In this document: positions 1-9,905 of the stretch, in pieces
Layout of the letters: every line of letters starts with the position of its first letter
Position numbering within the stretch: position 1 is the first letter of the stretch
Assembly (NCBI RefSeq): GCF_000237925.1
Contig: NC_031500.1
Coordinates: forward strand, 6,507,254 to 6,571,253
Direction: 5' to 3'
DNA length: 64,000 nucleotides
Source of the DNA: Schistosoma mansoni
Lineage: Eukaryota; Platyhelminthes; Trematoda; Strigeidida; Schistosomatidae
Notes under the pieces: model-generated
What the model saw: only the letters and a program-made list of their open reading frames with translations
What the model was told of the DNA's origin: nothing
The model's database searches: none
Position numbers and translations under genes: made by a program

Positions 1-17
1 CTTTCCAAATAAATTAG

Positions 18-18
<1 letters not shown>

Positions 19-57
<39 letters not shown>
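19..57. repeat. (TA)n microsatellite
   Basis: Uninterrupted TA dinucleotide run ending about 20 bp before the splice acceptor of the calcium-sensor exon at 78. It occupies the place where a polypyrimidine tract would be expected. Confidence 0.95.
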
Positions 58-59
<2 letters not shown>

Positions 60-77
60 GTATTACATTATATTTAG

Positions 78-440
78 GCTATTTATGCGATGGTTGGCTC
101 TGCTGTTGAATTCAATGCTACAGATTCTACACCAGAAAAACGAGCAGAGAAAATATTTCAACTGATGGACTTAGATAGAGATAATCGTTTATCATTAGAT
201 GAATTTATAAATGGTGTAAAATGTGATAAATTATTAATGCGTTTGTTGACTTTCAATACTCATTCGTTGCATCATCAACATTCAGATTATCTAATAAATG
301 GATCAAATGATAACAAAGGATGGCCATGTACAGATACACATTATAATCATCAATCTAATGATTATGATAATACAGTCAAACCAATTGTAAATCAATCATT
401 TCCTAAACAGAATGTCATTCCTGATACCTCAGAGTCTTAG
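78..440 (+). CDS. Neuronal calcium sensor (neurocalcin/hippocalcin-like), last coding exon
   Basis: This is the 3'-terminal coding exon of a recoverin-family calcium sensor. The acceptor AG is at 76-77 and the exon opens in phase 0 with AIYAMVGS, matching the family segment AIYKMV that follows EF-hand 3. It continues with STPEKRAEKIFQLMD and the EF-hand 4 loop DLDRDNRLSLDE, whose positions 1, 3, 5, 9 and 12 are D, D, D, S and E, so calcium binding looks intact. The family motif RLL follows, then a stop at 438-440. Known relatives end roughly 10 residues after this point; here about 65 residues rich in N, H, D and S follow. The upstream exons (myristoylation site, EF-hands 1-3) lie left of the window. 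The family assignment is firm; which paralogue it is cannot be decided from one exon. In this family calcium binding normally exposes a myristoyl group and moves the protein to membranes; that role is inferred from the family. Confidence 0.88.
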   Translation, partial: AIYAMVGSAVEFNATDSTPEKRAEKIFQLMDLDRDNRLSLDEFINGVKCDKLLMRLLTFNTHSLHHQHSDYLINGSNDNKGWPCTDTHYNHQSNDYDNTVKPIVNQSFPKQNVIPDTSES

Positions 441-455
441 ATCAGATTCATTCCT

Positions 456-459
<4 letters not shown>

Positions 460-489
<30 letters not shown>
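460..489. repeat. (TA)n microsatellite
   Basis: TA run starting 20 bp after the stop of the calcium-sensor exon, so it lies in the presumed 3' UTR. Confidence 0.9.
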
Positions 490-492
<3 letters not shown>

Positions 493-612
493 TTGTAAAG
501 GTAATTATCTTGATAAATTTTATCTTCAAAAATTCTGGATATATTATCGTACTAGATTATTATCAGAATGAGGGTTTGTGGGGATTGTAGTAATTTTAAT
601 AGCTGGATTCAT

Positions 613-725
613 AAGCCGATCTAAGCTAGATCGCCGTTGAGTGGATGCGCACTGCTGAGGAGTCCTGTACTGGGACGAAACGGCCGTCCAGTGTTTTCAG
701 TAGTGGTCTGGCTTAAATCAACTCA
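613..725 (+). repeat. F2 SINE-like repeat, 5' part degenerate
   Basis: The 3' half of the F2 family: hammerhead region followed by the conserved tail that normally reads CTTCCAGG, TGGTGGTCTAGCTTCAATTG and ACTCATGATTTC. The tRNA-like head is barely recognisable in this copy. Confidence 0.7.
649..694 (+). ncRNA. Hammerhead ribozyme (F2 type), core intact
   Basis: Stem I strands GCACTG (649-654) and CAGTGT (689-694) pair with one terminal G-U. The core CTGAGGAG matches CUGANGA. Stem II GTCC/GGAC encloses a loop that differs from the family consensus yet keeps pairing. GAAA follows, then a short palindromic CGGCCG for stem III and the cleavage triplet GTC. All bases known to be essential in hammerheads are present. 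Activity is inferred, not shown. Confidence 0.7.
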
Positions 726-1204
726 TTAATTCACCTATTAATATGATAGTAGGTATTTTATTATTTTATCAGTACATATGTTATAGGGTTATTTGATTTT
801 TACGCTCTTACATACTTGTGACTTCTGAGATTTTTCTCCTCCTCTCTCCATGATACAAAAGATATTTTTCTTTCATGATTAGTCAACTCAAAAAGAAATC
901 AAAAAGTGTTGTGTATTGCCTGGGAATGCTAGAAGCTTCTGGAAGACATACTGTTATGAGTATTAATTAATGTGCTCAGTAGGTTTCATTAACAAATAAT
1001 ATTTACCATTGGCTTTCTATGTTTTAGAGTAAACTTATAGTGAGTAAGCATTTTAAGAACATGCCACAGTATCTAATCATTCCGTCGATTTTCTCTTCAA
1101 AATTCTGTATACCAATCGATTGGTGAACATGAAATAATGGTGTACTTTCTCAAATTAACAATTTTTTAATTGAGATCATGAACTGATCAATGTTCTACCA
1201 CCAT

Positions 1205-1310
1205 TGGAAAGTTGAAAGCACTGGACGGCCGCACTGGACGGCCGTTTTGTCCTAGCATGGGATTCCTCGGCAGTGCATATGTGCTACCATGCACGCAGGG
1301 CTCAAACTCA
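1205..1310 (-). repeat. Degenerate F2 SINE-like fragment
   Basis: The reverse strand carries the F2 hammerhead region (1231-1276) with CTGAGGA changed to CCGAGGA and GAAA changed to AAAA at G12, so it is probably inactive. A perfect 13-bp tandem duplication of GCACTGGACGGCC occupies 1218-1230 and 1231-1243. Confidence 0.6.
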
Positions 1311-1314
1311 TGAA

Positions 1315-1315
<1 letters not shown>

Positions 1316-1355
<40 letters not shown>
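1316..1355. repeat. (TA)n microsatellite
   Basis: A 40-bp TA run between the degenerate F2 copy and the LTR-like repeat. Confidence 0.9.
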
Positions 1356-1358
<3 letters not shown>

Positions 1359-1378
1359 CCAGAACATTGATACAGAAT

Positions 1379-1895
1379 TGTTATATCTTGTGGCTGAGTG
1401 GATGCCTAGTTAATGTATGACGTGATAAGACTGCCAATTAGAGAGCAGCGAATTATCGATTGGAACAGTAGCACACGAAAACCGTACGAGCAGTCTAGAG
1501 TACGTACCGGTCCTGCTTTCTGTCTAGCCCAGCCAGTTAAATCCAAAACACTAATAACAGCCTCTGTGGTATGAATCCTTGTATTTCAAACATACTGAGT
1601 TTATATACCAACAGACTGACCAAATCGTACCAATAAAATGGAAAATAACATTTGTACAAGATTTAGCCAAATGTGGCTGTGAATAGGGGGAGCAGTAATC
1701 AATAGACTGGGTATAACTCAGGAATGGTAAATCGTACAATAATAGTCCAAGGGTCAAAATGAAGCTCACAATGAAAGGAACATTAATATGAGTAGTTTGA
1801 TTATTTAGCAAATATACGATAAAAATTATATACATGATATTGGTCCATAAAGGGATCCCAAAGTTACCATTCACTATTGTTATCGGGGCATAACA
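1379..1895 (-). mobile_element. Solo-LTR-like repeat, family L3, copy 1
   Basis: A 517-bp repeat also found at 24321-24835 with clear similarity throughout. On the + strand its ends read TGTTATATC and GGGGCATAACA, an LTR-like TG...CA pair with short inverted ends. The minus strand has a TATA-box-like TATATAAA segment near 1601-1608, suggesting minus-strand orientation. No matching target duplication was found. The right end abuts an F2 tail beginning at 1896, so the insertion may have split or truncated an F2 copy. Confidence 0.55.
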
Positions 1896-2560
1896 AGCTT
1901 CAATTGACTCATGATTTCAACTATGAAAATAATATGAATTGTTTATATTTCCTGGTTTTTCATCAGGTGCTTACAACCATATATGTATTGAAGGTTAACT
2001 TTGGTAATGTAAAACAAATGACATAGATGAACGAAATAATTGGAATGAAAAATGTTATCAAAAGTAACTATAAATATATCTTATATGTGTATATATTGGT
2101 GCAAGAACACGTTAGAGGTCATTTGGAGTTGAAATTCAAATGGTATGCCTAGTGTTAAGTAAATGTCGATCTATTGCACTCTTTAGGGGCATTGCGCCTT
2201 CCAGTCTCAATTTCTTTGGAACGTGCTCGGAACTGCGAACATGTACCCTTTTCTCTGTCCTTCCAGTGTATGTGTTTGGCATGTACATGTAAATCGGTAA
2301 ATGCATTTGAAGGTAATGCGAAAAGACCTGTCAATCTTTGTTTGAGTGAGCAGTTCGTTTCACATGACGTCGTCAGTCTTGCTGATGGATGAGCGACCTT
2401 CAACTCGGCATTTATCCTGTGCTTAATTATCCTAGTGATTTTGTCTTCTTTAAAGCGCGAATATAAAAAGCAGGTTCTATTATCAACTGTATCGTATTTA
2501 ACCCGTAGGTTTGTTTTCGCATGCTTCTCTATGAATTTTTTTTGATATGCATTTTCACAT
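1896..2560 (+). other. F2 tail fragment, then no recognised feature
   Basis: About 30 bp of F2 3' tail (AGCTTCAATTGACTCATG) follow the L3 repeat. I recognise nothing in the rest. Open frames on both strands at 2155-2403 overlap each other and resemble no family I know. Confidence 0.4.
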
Positions 2561-2589
2561 AGGCAATTTGTAATGAAGACAATTTCTAC

Positions 2590-2890
2590 TTCTAGGCTTG
2601 CCTTCGAGCAAATTTTACGAGGGCTATCAAAAGGGTTTGTTCAATTCCGTTTTTATAACTTATTGGACAGAAACTGTTGTAATTGTGATAAGCTCCACTT
2701 CAGGTATTTTTGCAGTGGATGTGTATCTGTAATATGTCGTCTGGAGTTCGTTTAGTTCCAATATTGAAGAAATGGAATTCATCTTCTATTTCATGTTCCA
2801 CAGTAAAATCTATATCCCTGTGTGCTTTGTTATCGAGTAAAAAACTAAGTCGAATTGAAACAGAAGCACTCTCCCTGTAGTTCAAATTTC
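2590..2890 (-). pseudogene. Penelope-like element RT fragment (late RT region)
   Basis: The reverse strand encodes, with one in-frame stop, a segment resembling the late part of a Penelope-like reverse transcriptase: HRDIDFTVEHEIEDEF, then FFNIGTKRTPDD, then after the stop YNSFCPISYKN. The family pattern here is a charged strand, then FLD-like and RRPDGSL-like motifs, then a TxxGxYxxFxSxxP motif. It is degenerate and cannot encode an active enzyme. Confidence 0.55.
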
Positions 2891-2959
2891 ATATTGCGAA
2901 AAAATGTAACAGAATCGACACCGGAACTCAATTCGAATATTTATATCAGCTGTCAGACC

Positions 2960-3740
2960 TAAAACCCATGAATGATGAAAAATAAAGTTAGTTGAAATCG
3001 AAATTATTGTATATTACAAGTCAGTACGTTACGACACCAGTTACACAATGTAGGGTGTTGAATAAGGATCATCATCGGGCACGGAGAAAAATTATGAAAG
3101 ATGAAACAATAATGCTACTTCATCCGGACAAGGGTTCCGGTGTAATCATCATAGTCAGAGACGAATACATTAGCAAAGTAATGTCTACTTTAAATAATGT
3201 CACGAAATTTATCATCAAAAATGCTCAGAAAGACCTGACAGATGCGACTAAAAAGCGTCTTTCGAAAACGTGAAAATTATTGAGGGAAAATTTAATCAGT
3301 AAAATAACTTACAATGAGATCAAACCGAAAGGATCACAATTACCTTACTTATTCGGATTACCTAAAATACACAAACTCGCCCCCTGATTGACTAACTGTT
3401 TAGAACCAAGGAACTAGCTCCCTACAGTTTGAAGGATACTTTCGAATTTGTACAAAAGCTTGACAGCTTAAGTGCTTCGTATAGTGGTTTTTAGTTATAC
3501 GACCAAAGAAAAAAAGAACTGTTATTGGCATAAAATAAGGTTTCGTCCCATGACACTGGTAATGATTTCCAGGATTTTGTACGGCAACTGACTACAAGTT
3601 GCTTCGACAAGAGTGTGGCTGTGAAAGTCATGTCATAAGCTCAATATTGTGATAACCTAGTGAATCAGTTATCCATATTAGTGTTTATAGATGTATAGTT
3701 AGAAATAGCTCTGTATACAAGCTAGTCGTGGGCATTAGGT
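2960..3740 (+). pseudogene. Penelope-like element RT fragment (early RT region)
   Basis: The + strand shows LHPDKGSGVIIIVRDEYISK at about 3118-3177, then KPKGSQLPYLFGLPKIHKLA at about 3327-3386, the hallmark of Penelope-like reverse transcriptases before the catalytic core. After a frame break, LKDTFEFVQKLDSL at about 3430-3471 matches the next family segment, and remnants of the region around the first catalytic Asp follow. Stops and frameshifts make it a fossil. It is oriented opposite to the neighbouring Penelope fragment at 2590-2890. Confidence 0.65.
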
Positions 3741-3799
3741 CAAACAGAAGCTATAAATTAATACGTTTGAAATTAAATATGTGAAATCAATACAGCTCA

Positions 3800-4978
3800 C
3801 ATTGTGCCATTGAAGATTGTGTCCTCAGTTAATCGAATGCTCATAAGTTAGTAAAGCGAGTGCAAGTCATGTGATTATCAGAGAGAACATAGGTTTTAGT
3901 CAAAGGGAGCATAACATCCGACCCATTTCCATGACAATTGTTTGGGATTTTGGTCAGTGTTTGTTTAAATACAACAATGATGCTTTCAGTCTGTAGATTT
4001 CGCTCTACTGCAGTCGCTGATGATTTGCACAAATGGCTGTCTTCGAAACTCTCATCAAACTGATAAAGTTCCAACCAACTAATAGTAAAAGCTCTTTTTT
4101 GAAAATATCAGTATTAGATAATGATAACTGTGAGGAAACCACACTATTTGTGGAAATAGTTATCAGTCATATCATCGACTGATTTAATTCTCAGTTTCAA
4201 CGCTTATATAAACCATATTACGTGATTGTCAAATCGTAACAAAGCTTTATGGCGATGTCGAGAAGCCATTATGAATAGCTACTTGTAGTTTTGATTTGGC
4301 ATTAGCTGTGGAAAGAAGGTAGTATTGTTTTAGATACCGTGCCCGTTTCTTTGTGACATCCCTGTTGTTTTCGATTTATATTACTCGGCGGATTGTTTAG
4401 GGATGAACAGCTTATGTACATGTTCGTGACCTCAATCAATAACTTAATAATCTCCACAACCCTATACTGACAATTACCATGTGCTCACTAGTGACTAGCT
4501 TCGTGAGGGAATTCTAGTGAGAAACCGTGATCAGTGCAGCTAATCCGAGACAGGTATCTACCTCAGTACAATGGAAGGTGGTGTAGAGGATCAGTTCATC
4601 TATATCTGACTCCAATAAACAAATATTATCCCGTTAACTGAATATTTAATGCAGGCTAAATCTCCTAGTAGAATTACGGGTTTACTCGAGATTATTCAAA
4701 AGCCTGAACACCAGTTATATAGTTTATTGTTGAAGTTTGGTCCATGAGTGTTAATGGGTTGTGGATAAATTATTGATTGTCTTTGTTTAAAACCAATGAG
4801 AGAATAGAATAAAGATCGATGTGCAGACACATGCGCCCAATAAGACTCACACATAAATTTACAAAGTGAATTGAATATCTAGATTACAGAAAACACACAA
4901 AATACAATAGTTGGATGGGCTTGCTACAGTGATCGCTCAATCTCGTGAATTGGTTGAGGTTAGACATTAACACTGTTA
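3800..4978. other. No recognised feature
   Basis: AT-rich sequence with only short open frames. No coding, RNA or repeat signature was recognised by eye. Confidence 0.35.
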
Positions 4979-4979
4979 G

Positions 4980-5160
4980 ATGCCGGCTCAGTGGTCTAGT
5001 AGGTTAAGCGTTCATGCGCGAGACCAAAGGCCCTGGTCGAATCCCGCGGTCGGAATCGCGGATTCACACTGCTGAGAAGTCTCACAGTAAGACGAAACGG
5101 CCGTCGAGTGCTTACAGGTTTTCAGTGGTGGTCTAACATCAATCGGTTCATGATCTCAAT
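4980..5160 (+). repeat. F2 SINE-like repeat with tRNA-like head
   Basis: Full-length F2 layout: GCCGGCTCAGTGGTCTAG (A-box-like) near 4983, CTGGTCGAATCCC (B-box-like) near 5033, hammerhead region 5066-5111, then the conserved tail. The hammerhead core reads CTGAGAAG, with the essential G8 changed to A, so it is predicted inactive. Confidence 0.75.
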
Positions 5161-5383
5161 CAGTACTCAGTATAAAAAAAATAAATATAACGCTCATACA
5201 ACAAAAGTAAGGGATCTGAGGAGCGGGTGGCATGTTACTTGAAACTAGTACTATTTTGGTAAATTTTCACAAAATGAAATCGGCGAAACGACATGAAGAA
5301 TTCTTGCAGCCTTTAGTTTTTATTATTTGAATGAATACACAAGATTTCCTGAACCAAAATTCTGGTGGATACGTGATCAAATT

Positions 5384-7357
5384 TTAGGCTGAAGCCAAAA
5401 AAATGAACATACCTGAGTGAGTAATTGGTGGTGCCCATCTAACCATTTTGGTCGCCTGCGCATAATTCTCATTGTTACTTGTCAATTCTGTGATTGTTTC
5501 GTCAAGTAGACGGTCTACTAACACGTATGGTGATTCGTTATCTAGATAAGTCGGTTTTAGCCTGTCGATACATACTGAGTCCGTGTTTCCTTGTTTTCGT
5601 ACCACGAAATATTTAGATTTCATTGAGATAACCTTCGAATGGAGGACTAAGTGGTGATTTTACTTTGTCACACCTTATCCAGACGTGTGTGCAATCGCTT
5701 AGGTCCTACGGTACAGTACGGTACGGTTGCTTGCGACCGTTCACAAGTATTAATTGGACATTTGGTCCGGTGGTTGTTTCGCGTAACTTTCTAAGTCAAG
5801 CTATTTACTTTCGGTACAAGGATTGACAAACTCCTCCGGTAGTTTTAGAGTCGTTTAGAGGATTAGTTCTGTTGCTGGACACTGTGAGTCAGTTTTGAAA
5901 GCTATTCTTATTCCTAACATAACTAATAGAAGGACTGCTGTCCACTGACGGGTTTAAGTGTGATATTAGACCAGCCTTTGACTGACGCTGGAATGGTTCA
6001 ACCATCACATCAACCTGAGGATGATGTGAGGTGCAACGTATTATATTGCAGCCTAGAAATTTAGGTAAGTTGTTGAATAGCTCCGACTTAAATTGGGATC
6101 CTCTATCCGTCGTCATTGTCATTTGTGTACCAAAGATGGTCACTTAGTTCTGCATGAAAGCTTTTGCCACTGTTTCAGCTGCGATGTCCGTTATCAATAT
6201 GGCTTTTCGAAACCTCGTGAATCTGTCTATACATGTAGGTAGATAAATAAAAGCACTAAAACTCAGTATAGAACTTACCAAATCGATATGAACATGGTAA
6301 AAATGTGCGTCTGGCTGTGAGAAAAACTGACAATGGAATTTGTGTGACGGTTAACCTTTGATTGTTGACACGACAATACACTCTAACCTATTTGTGTACA
6401 TCTTTCAGTAAGATAGGCTATATGTATCTGATGTTGATTAGTTCGATATTAGCCGTAGCTGTAAGTAAATTCACAAAATATATAGCTTTATAAGTCTTCA
6501 CTTTTGATGCTGACCTCATTTGTTTCATTGGACACACCTTGCTGAAGGCTGTTGTCTACACATCCGCACCAAACCAAAAGTGGGTACGCCATGCTGCAAA
6601 TCCTTTCAACTGTTAGCCAACTTAGATCAAACGCTTCTCCACATATAGGCAACCTAAATATACCTTGAAACTTCCTCATTTGTGACCGGGTTGGCTTACT
6701 TCAATTATGAAGGTGTCACGTGTAAAGTGGTTGTCAGACTCCGAGTAGCTGTGACATCTACATGGCTTTTGCACTAGGAAGAGACAAAGTGTGAAAGTCA
6801 ATAAGTACTAATCTTTACATATTTTTGGTGACGAATGGTCGAAGTATCGTCTTGGTCTTATCACAGTTAATTAAACTATTTCACTGCTGATACATGTCTT
6901 TGTTCAAAACTCGGGTTATTTGTGTATTTAAGTTTTGCAATTCTTAGTCCTCTTTCTGATTGCCTGTCGACGCCTCGAAATTTACAGTAGATTGTTGTAT
7001 TATGTTCACTTCTAGCGGAGATAATGCATCTGACGTCTGATTGTCCTGACCTTTGAGATGCCGGATATTACTCGAGAACCGTGAAATATAGTCAAGGTTT
7101 CCGACCTCTCGAGAATACTTATGGACCCTAGTTTTAAATGCGCCGATTAGCGCTTTACGATCCTTATAAACTACGAATTCTATGCTTACAACATGTGTCT
7201 GAAATGTCCGATGGTTAGGTAGGTTGCGAGGAGTCCTTGTCAGAAGGTAAGACATCCCGTCATCTGCTGGGGTGTCTTCTTGAGAAGAACTAAATAGGAT
7301 CCCAGTCATTTCCAACCATTTGTTTAAGGAAAACTCCCACCGCTTTATCAAAAGCAT
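5384..7357 (-). pseudogene. Gypsy/Ty3 LTR-retrotransposon pol remnant
   Basis: Reading down the minus strand, pol domains appear in order. RNase H remnant at 7357-6944 includes VYKDRKALIGAFKTRVHKYS, LDYISRF and IRHLKGQDNQTSDALSPLEV. Integrase core at about 6245-5889 begins with the Asp motif CIDRFTRF, reads through a stop at about 6148-6150 to TTDRGSQFKSELF, then HHPQVDVMVEPFQRQ; all three DDE residues survive. The C-terminal end at 5623-5384 contains GNTDSVCIDRLKPTYLD, typical of the end of Gypsy pol. Several stops and frameshifts separate the blocks. No LTRs, gag or RT were recognised nearby. Confidence 0.78.
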
Positions 7358-7399
7358 TCACCATCAAAACGAGTGTAGAGTGGGAATTTGGATACGTTA

Positions 7400-8340
7400 A
7401 GGTTTTCCTTTAAGGAAATATGTCTTAGGTTACACTAATTGTACACAACTAGGTACGGTTCTGCGATCAAAGTTAAATAGACCTGAAAGACGTCAAAGTT
7501 GTGTTAAAGTACTTGGTATGGGGTATTGCTCAGTGGTGTCCACTCCTTTGATCGGTGCGATCACTTCTGAGTTTATTGTATGACTGATAATTTTTAGGGT
7601 TTGAACACCGAAAAGAAGCACATTTCGATGTATATTCCATTTTCATTTAGTCATTTTCACACTGCTATAACGTGTTATTCGTGTGATTTTCAATCCGGAC
7701 TTGTAATTAACAAATCTTCTAAACACCCTTGTGCAAAAGACATCCCAACGTTAGTTGACCATAAAGCTTCGAGGTGTTTGTGCCGCATCCCTCAAGCCGA
7801 ACGGCATGCGTTCAAAGTCGAGCAGTTCAAAAGGTGTAGTAATAGCTTTCTGTGGCATTTGTACGAATTAATGATTCTTTTGTACTTGATTGTCCACTGA
7901 ATACGAATTCTAAACACAATACGTTCATTTGTGCTCATCTAATCCTGTTTGGCTCAAATTGCACTATTTCGGGAATTCCTAGTTAGTATAATAATTCGAA
8001 CACTTCTAATCATCATAACAGTCTAAAGTAAATTTAGAGACGTTGAGAGACAACCAAAAAGAGGATAAAGAATTGCGAAACCTACTAAGACAGCTTCCAT
8101 AACCTATTGAAGACAGTTTGATTCACTGAAACACGGTCAAGGCCATGTCCCTATCTTTTGTTTGCAAAAGTATGCGTAAATTAATATTTAGTGATTTTCA
8201 TACTTTGTTTCATACTTGCGCGAGAGCTACTATCGAATTAATCAATGTCAGTTTCGGTGTGGAAGGTACAAGAGGCTGGGTGAGCTGTGTTAGTCCTGGC
8301 AACGGTGCTCTCTTAGTTGATCCAACTTTCTTTTGAAAGC
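7400..8340. other. No recognised feature
   Basis: Scattered short open frames on both strands (for example 7601-7900) with no family resemblance that I can name. It may be unrecognisable retroelement sequence, since both neighbours are retroelement remnants. Confidence 0.3.
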
Positions 8341-8369
8341 GTCGACAAGTGATAAGACCCAAAAAGATT

Positions 8370-9520
8370 AGGCAATAAGAGCAATACTAAAGTTTCCACA
8401 CTTCTGGTCTGACGAAATATTACTAACTAGAGACTTCAACAGTCTATCCTTTAAAGTCAGCAAGCAGGATACATCCCCCACAGGATGGTGTGACAAACGG
8501 TTTAGTACAGTTATTAAAAGTCCAGCACTGACTGGTGGTTTAGGCAACTCAACGAGATAGGAGGTGGATAGGAAGCCCATAAACTTAGATTATTTGCCGA
8601 TAAATGATTGACTTCCACTTGACAGTGTCCATGTTTACACACCGATAGGATGTAGTGACCATGGTACAATCACGTTTACCGTGGTCACGAGAGAAATGCT
8701 TTGAAGGAACGAGAATGTTTCATACCTCAGCTACATCACGGTACACCATAAAATGATGACGGAGCGTCTCCAGGATGCTCGACAGTCATGAAAGTGGTGG
8801 AGCCTAACGGTGGAAAACCACTGAGTTGTAGTGAGGGATGTCATCCATGATTCTATCCTACACAACGTATCCCAGAGTTAGCACACACCTGGAAAGTGAA
8901 GATCCTAGACTGAGTAAGACACAGACAGCATGCTTCCGGTCAAACTGAGGGTTTGATGAGAGTGGAGAATTTCTCTTAGGGATTCTGATTGTAGCTTTCA
9001 CATGGTATTGAGAAGCAGATGCAACGCCTAAGTTTAAAGCAATAGAAGTTTTCAGGTCAAACTGGTGGCCAGAATGCAAGCCTACCACAAATATCTCTAC
9101 AAAAGGACCTTACAACTAAAGGGGAATGGGGAGTAGAAAGTGAGTTAAAACTTAACATTTCGAAATGTCATGTCATGAACATTCTGTGTCATTTGATACA
9201 AAGCACTTACAGTCTCCGTGAAAATCATCCCATTATTGTCCTCTCAGAGTGTGGTCTTGGGTTTGTAACCACAGAAAGCATGCACACCAGTCCAAATTAC
9301 TCAGGGGTGCAGCCAAGACAAACACAACTCTCCACTTCATGCGTAGATAACTTGGGACAATCGCATCAGGATTGTTCCTAATTTTCTTTCACACGTACCC
9401 ACGGCTGCGACTTGGAGTCCACAATGTTGTCGTGCCCTCCTAGAAGGGATTTCGAAGAGGTACTTAACAAAGGTTCGGGTTATCGGATATTCGAATCGAT
9501 ATAAATTATCTGTCTGATAT
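8370..9520 (+). pseudogene. CR1/Jockey-like LINE remnant
   Basis: Pieces of a non-LTR retrotransposon appear in order on the + strand. Endonuclease-like LLTRDFNSLSFKVSKQDTSP lies near 8420, and HVYTPIGCSDHGTITFTV near 8629-8683, matching the LINE endonuclease SDH motif. Late-RT SKCHVMNI lies near 9160, ECGLGFVTTESMHTSPN near 9247-9297 (the usual LGV motif), and a degraded HTYxRPxLE-like segment near 9390. Many stops and frameshifts are present. Subfamily assignment (CR1 versus Jockey-like) is uncertain. Confidence 0.6.
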
Positions 9521-9905
9521 ACTAATGTGTAAATAGTTGTATATTCGCCTCTTCTGTCTTTCGGGTTTTTTCTCTTCCCAACTTCACTCGTTCTAACTGT
9601 ATATTGTAAATATAGTCAAACCTTCAAATGACCAGGAACGTGAGGACTCGTGATTGAAGCGTGCTCACCATTCGGAACAAGTGTACTCACTGGAACTTGG
9701 ACTATATTAATCTTGCCATCATTCCACGCTTCATCAATTTGGTAATGTCGATTGATTTCTCTAACAGGATGCTATCAAATGCCCCTAGTTGTATCTCAAT
9801 GTCAAGAAATTAGTGGGAAGATATCACTTTGTTTAGACTGGTTTTAAAGACATTGAGCACAAAAACATCTTGCGAAAATCCAAATACTGTTGCGAACTGG
9901 TTGCT

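Noticed and set aside
2155-2403. Overlapping open frames on both strands
   Set aside because: They mirror each other, have no recognisable domain and no splice context.
9870-9905. Extension of DNAAF3 exon 1 upstream to 9870
   Set aside because: The codon at 9870 is TTG, not ATG. The ATG at 9906 aligns with the vertebrate start.
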